Below, one piece after another: positions 13,323 through 13,975 of a DNA stretch of 13,975 nt (the stretch's first letter is position 1; the number at the start of each line of letters is the position of its first letter). The notes under the pieces were generated by a model, which worked only from the letters and a program-made list of their open reading frames with translations, was not told the DNA's origin and searched no databases. The translations under genes were made by a program, and so were the position numbers. This DNA is from an uncultured Collinsella sp. (GTDB lineage Bacteria; Actinomycetota; Coriobacteriia; Coriobacteriales; Coriobacteriaceae): positions 1-13,975 of the forward strand of contig CABRZC010000052.1 of NCBI GenBank assembly GCA_902475375.1. Reading direction: 5' to 3'.

Positions 13323-13975
13323 CTACTTGAACTGGTCGTGGTACGCCTTGCAGACCTCATCCACGGGACCATCCATGCGCAGATCGCCTTTCTCGATCCA
13401 AACAGCACGCTGGCAAATGCGCTCAACCTGCTCCATGGAGTGAGAAACGAATAAGACCGTGACGTCACCACTCTCGATAAAGTGCTGAATGCGACGCTCG
13501 CACTTCTGCTGGAAAAAGACATCGCCAACAGAAAGCGTCTCATCGACGATTAGGATATCGGGCTCGGTAATCGTGGCGATAGCAAAGGCAATGCGCGCAA
13601 CCATACCCGAAGAGAAGTTCTTCAAGGGCATGTCAACGAAGTCTTTAAGCTCAGCGAACTCAATGATCTCGTCAAAACTAGCGTCGATAAACTCCTTGGT
13701 GTATCCGAGCAGCGCACCGTTAAGGTAAATATTCTCTCGAGCGGTAAGCTCGGGATCGAAACCAGCGCCAAGCTCAATCAGCGGCGCAATATTGCCATGG
13801 ACCTTAACCTCGCCTTCGCTGGGCTCCAAAACGCCAGCGATGATCTTGAGCATCGTGGACTTACCGGAACCGTTAGTACCAACAAGGCCTACGACCTCGC
13901 CACGGTGCACATCGAACGAAATATGTTTAAGCGCACGGAACTCCTCAAAGAACAGCTCGTGCTTTGCAAGCTTAA
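13323..13975 (-). CDS. ABC transporter ATP-binding protein, polysaccharide/teichoic acid export type (partial, 5' end outside window)
   Basis: The nucleotide-binding subunit of an ABC-2 exporter that would move a lipid-linked polysaccharide or teichoic acid across the membrane. About 216 codons are present; the frame stays open to the right edge, so the N-terminus is missing. Visible motifs are ISFDVHRGE before Walker A GTNGSGKST, ELGAGFDPELTARENIY (the hallmark of the Wzt/TagH/RfbE group), the signature FSSGMVARIAFA, Walker B ILIVDETLSVGD and the switch SHSMEQVE. It ends soon after the ATPase core, so it lacks the C-terminal carbohydrate-binding domain of long Wzt proteins. The GTG at 13910 is an internal Val codon, not the start. 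The permease partner should lie upstream, outside the window. Substrate is unknown; the nearby glf suggests a galactofuranose-containing glycan. Confidence 0.93.
   Translation of the reverse strand, partial: KLAKHELFFEEFRALKHISFDVHRGEVVGLVGTNGSGKSTMLKIIAGVLEPSEGEVKVHGNIAPLIELGAGFDPELTARENIYLNGALLGYTKEFIDASFDEIIEFAELKDFVDMPLKNFSSGMVARIAFAIATITEPDILIVDETLSVGDVFFQQKCERRIQHFIESGDVTVLFVSHSMEQVERICQRAVWIEKGDLRMDGPVDEVCKAYHDQFK

Noticed and set aside
1..13975. CRISPR array, prophage, insertion sequence or toxin-antitoxin system
   Set aside because: No regularly spaced direct repeats, transposase, integrase or phage genes were seen; the repeats present are inverted and isolated.

Overview
The window looks like ordinary chromosome from a high-GC, Gram-positive-type gut anaerobe. 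Codon use, gene order, tRNA genes with encoded CCA ends, and GGGAC-type intergenic hairpins best suggest a Collinsella-like member of the Coriobacteriia. That placement is an inference from general familiarity; no ribosomal or marker gene is present to prove it.

Layout, left to right. Bases 1-67 are a large, almost perfect inverted repeat lying just after the stop of a minus-strand CtpE-type P-type cation ATPase (89-2827). Upstream of the ATPase, also on the minus strand, is tRNA-Arg(CCG) (2904-2980), with its own strong promoter (TTGATA, 18 bp, TATAAT) and an intrinsic terminator. A divergent plus-strand operon then fills 3184-11762: DAHP synthase (aroF), prephenate dehydrogenase (tyrA), aroB, aroA, aroC, chorismate mutase/prephenate dehydratase (pheA), a fused shikimate dehydrogenase-shikimate kinase (aroE-aroK), and type II dehydroquinase (aroQ). 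Next come plus-strand glf (UDP-galactopyranose mutase, 11841-12965) with a strong terminator, minus-strand tRNA-Arg(UCU) (13192-13268), and the 3' part of a minus-strand ABC ATPase of the Wzt/TagH polysaccharide-export type that runs off the right edge.

How the genes work together. The operon encodes all seven steps from PEP plus erythrose-4-phosphate to chorismate, and the Phe and Tyr branches down to phenylpyruvate and 4-hydroxyphenylpyruvate. Only the final aminotransferase is missing, and no trp genes are present. Feedback control is visible in the proteins: a ferredoxin-like regulatory domain on AroF and an ACT domain on PheA. TyrA has no ACT domain. glf and the ABC ATPase point to a cell-surface glycan locus starting at the right edge.

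No mobile-element gene, CRISPR array or unknown multi-gene system is visible. The least explained signals are non-coding: a 41-bp perfect inverted repeat with nested symmetry between aroC and pheA, two other hairpins sharing a GGGAC(G/A)GG core (all three possibly REP-like), and an intrinsic terminator in the aroF leader that could be an attenuator. No gene-free stretch exceeds 300 bases. The longest are about 203 bp (2981-3183) and 226 bp (12966-13191), and both are described in the features.
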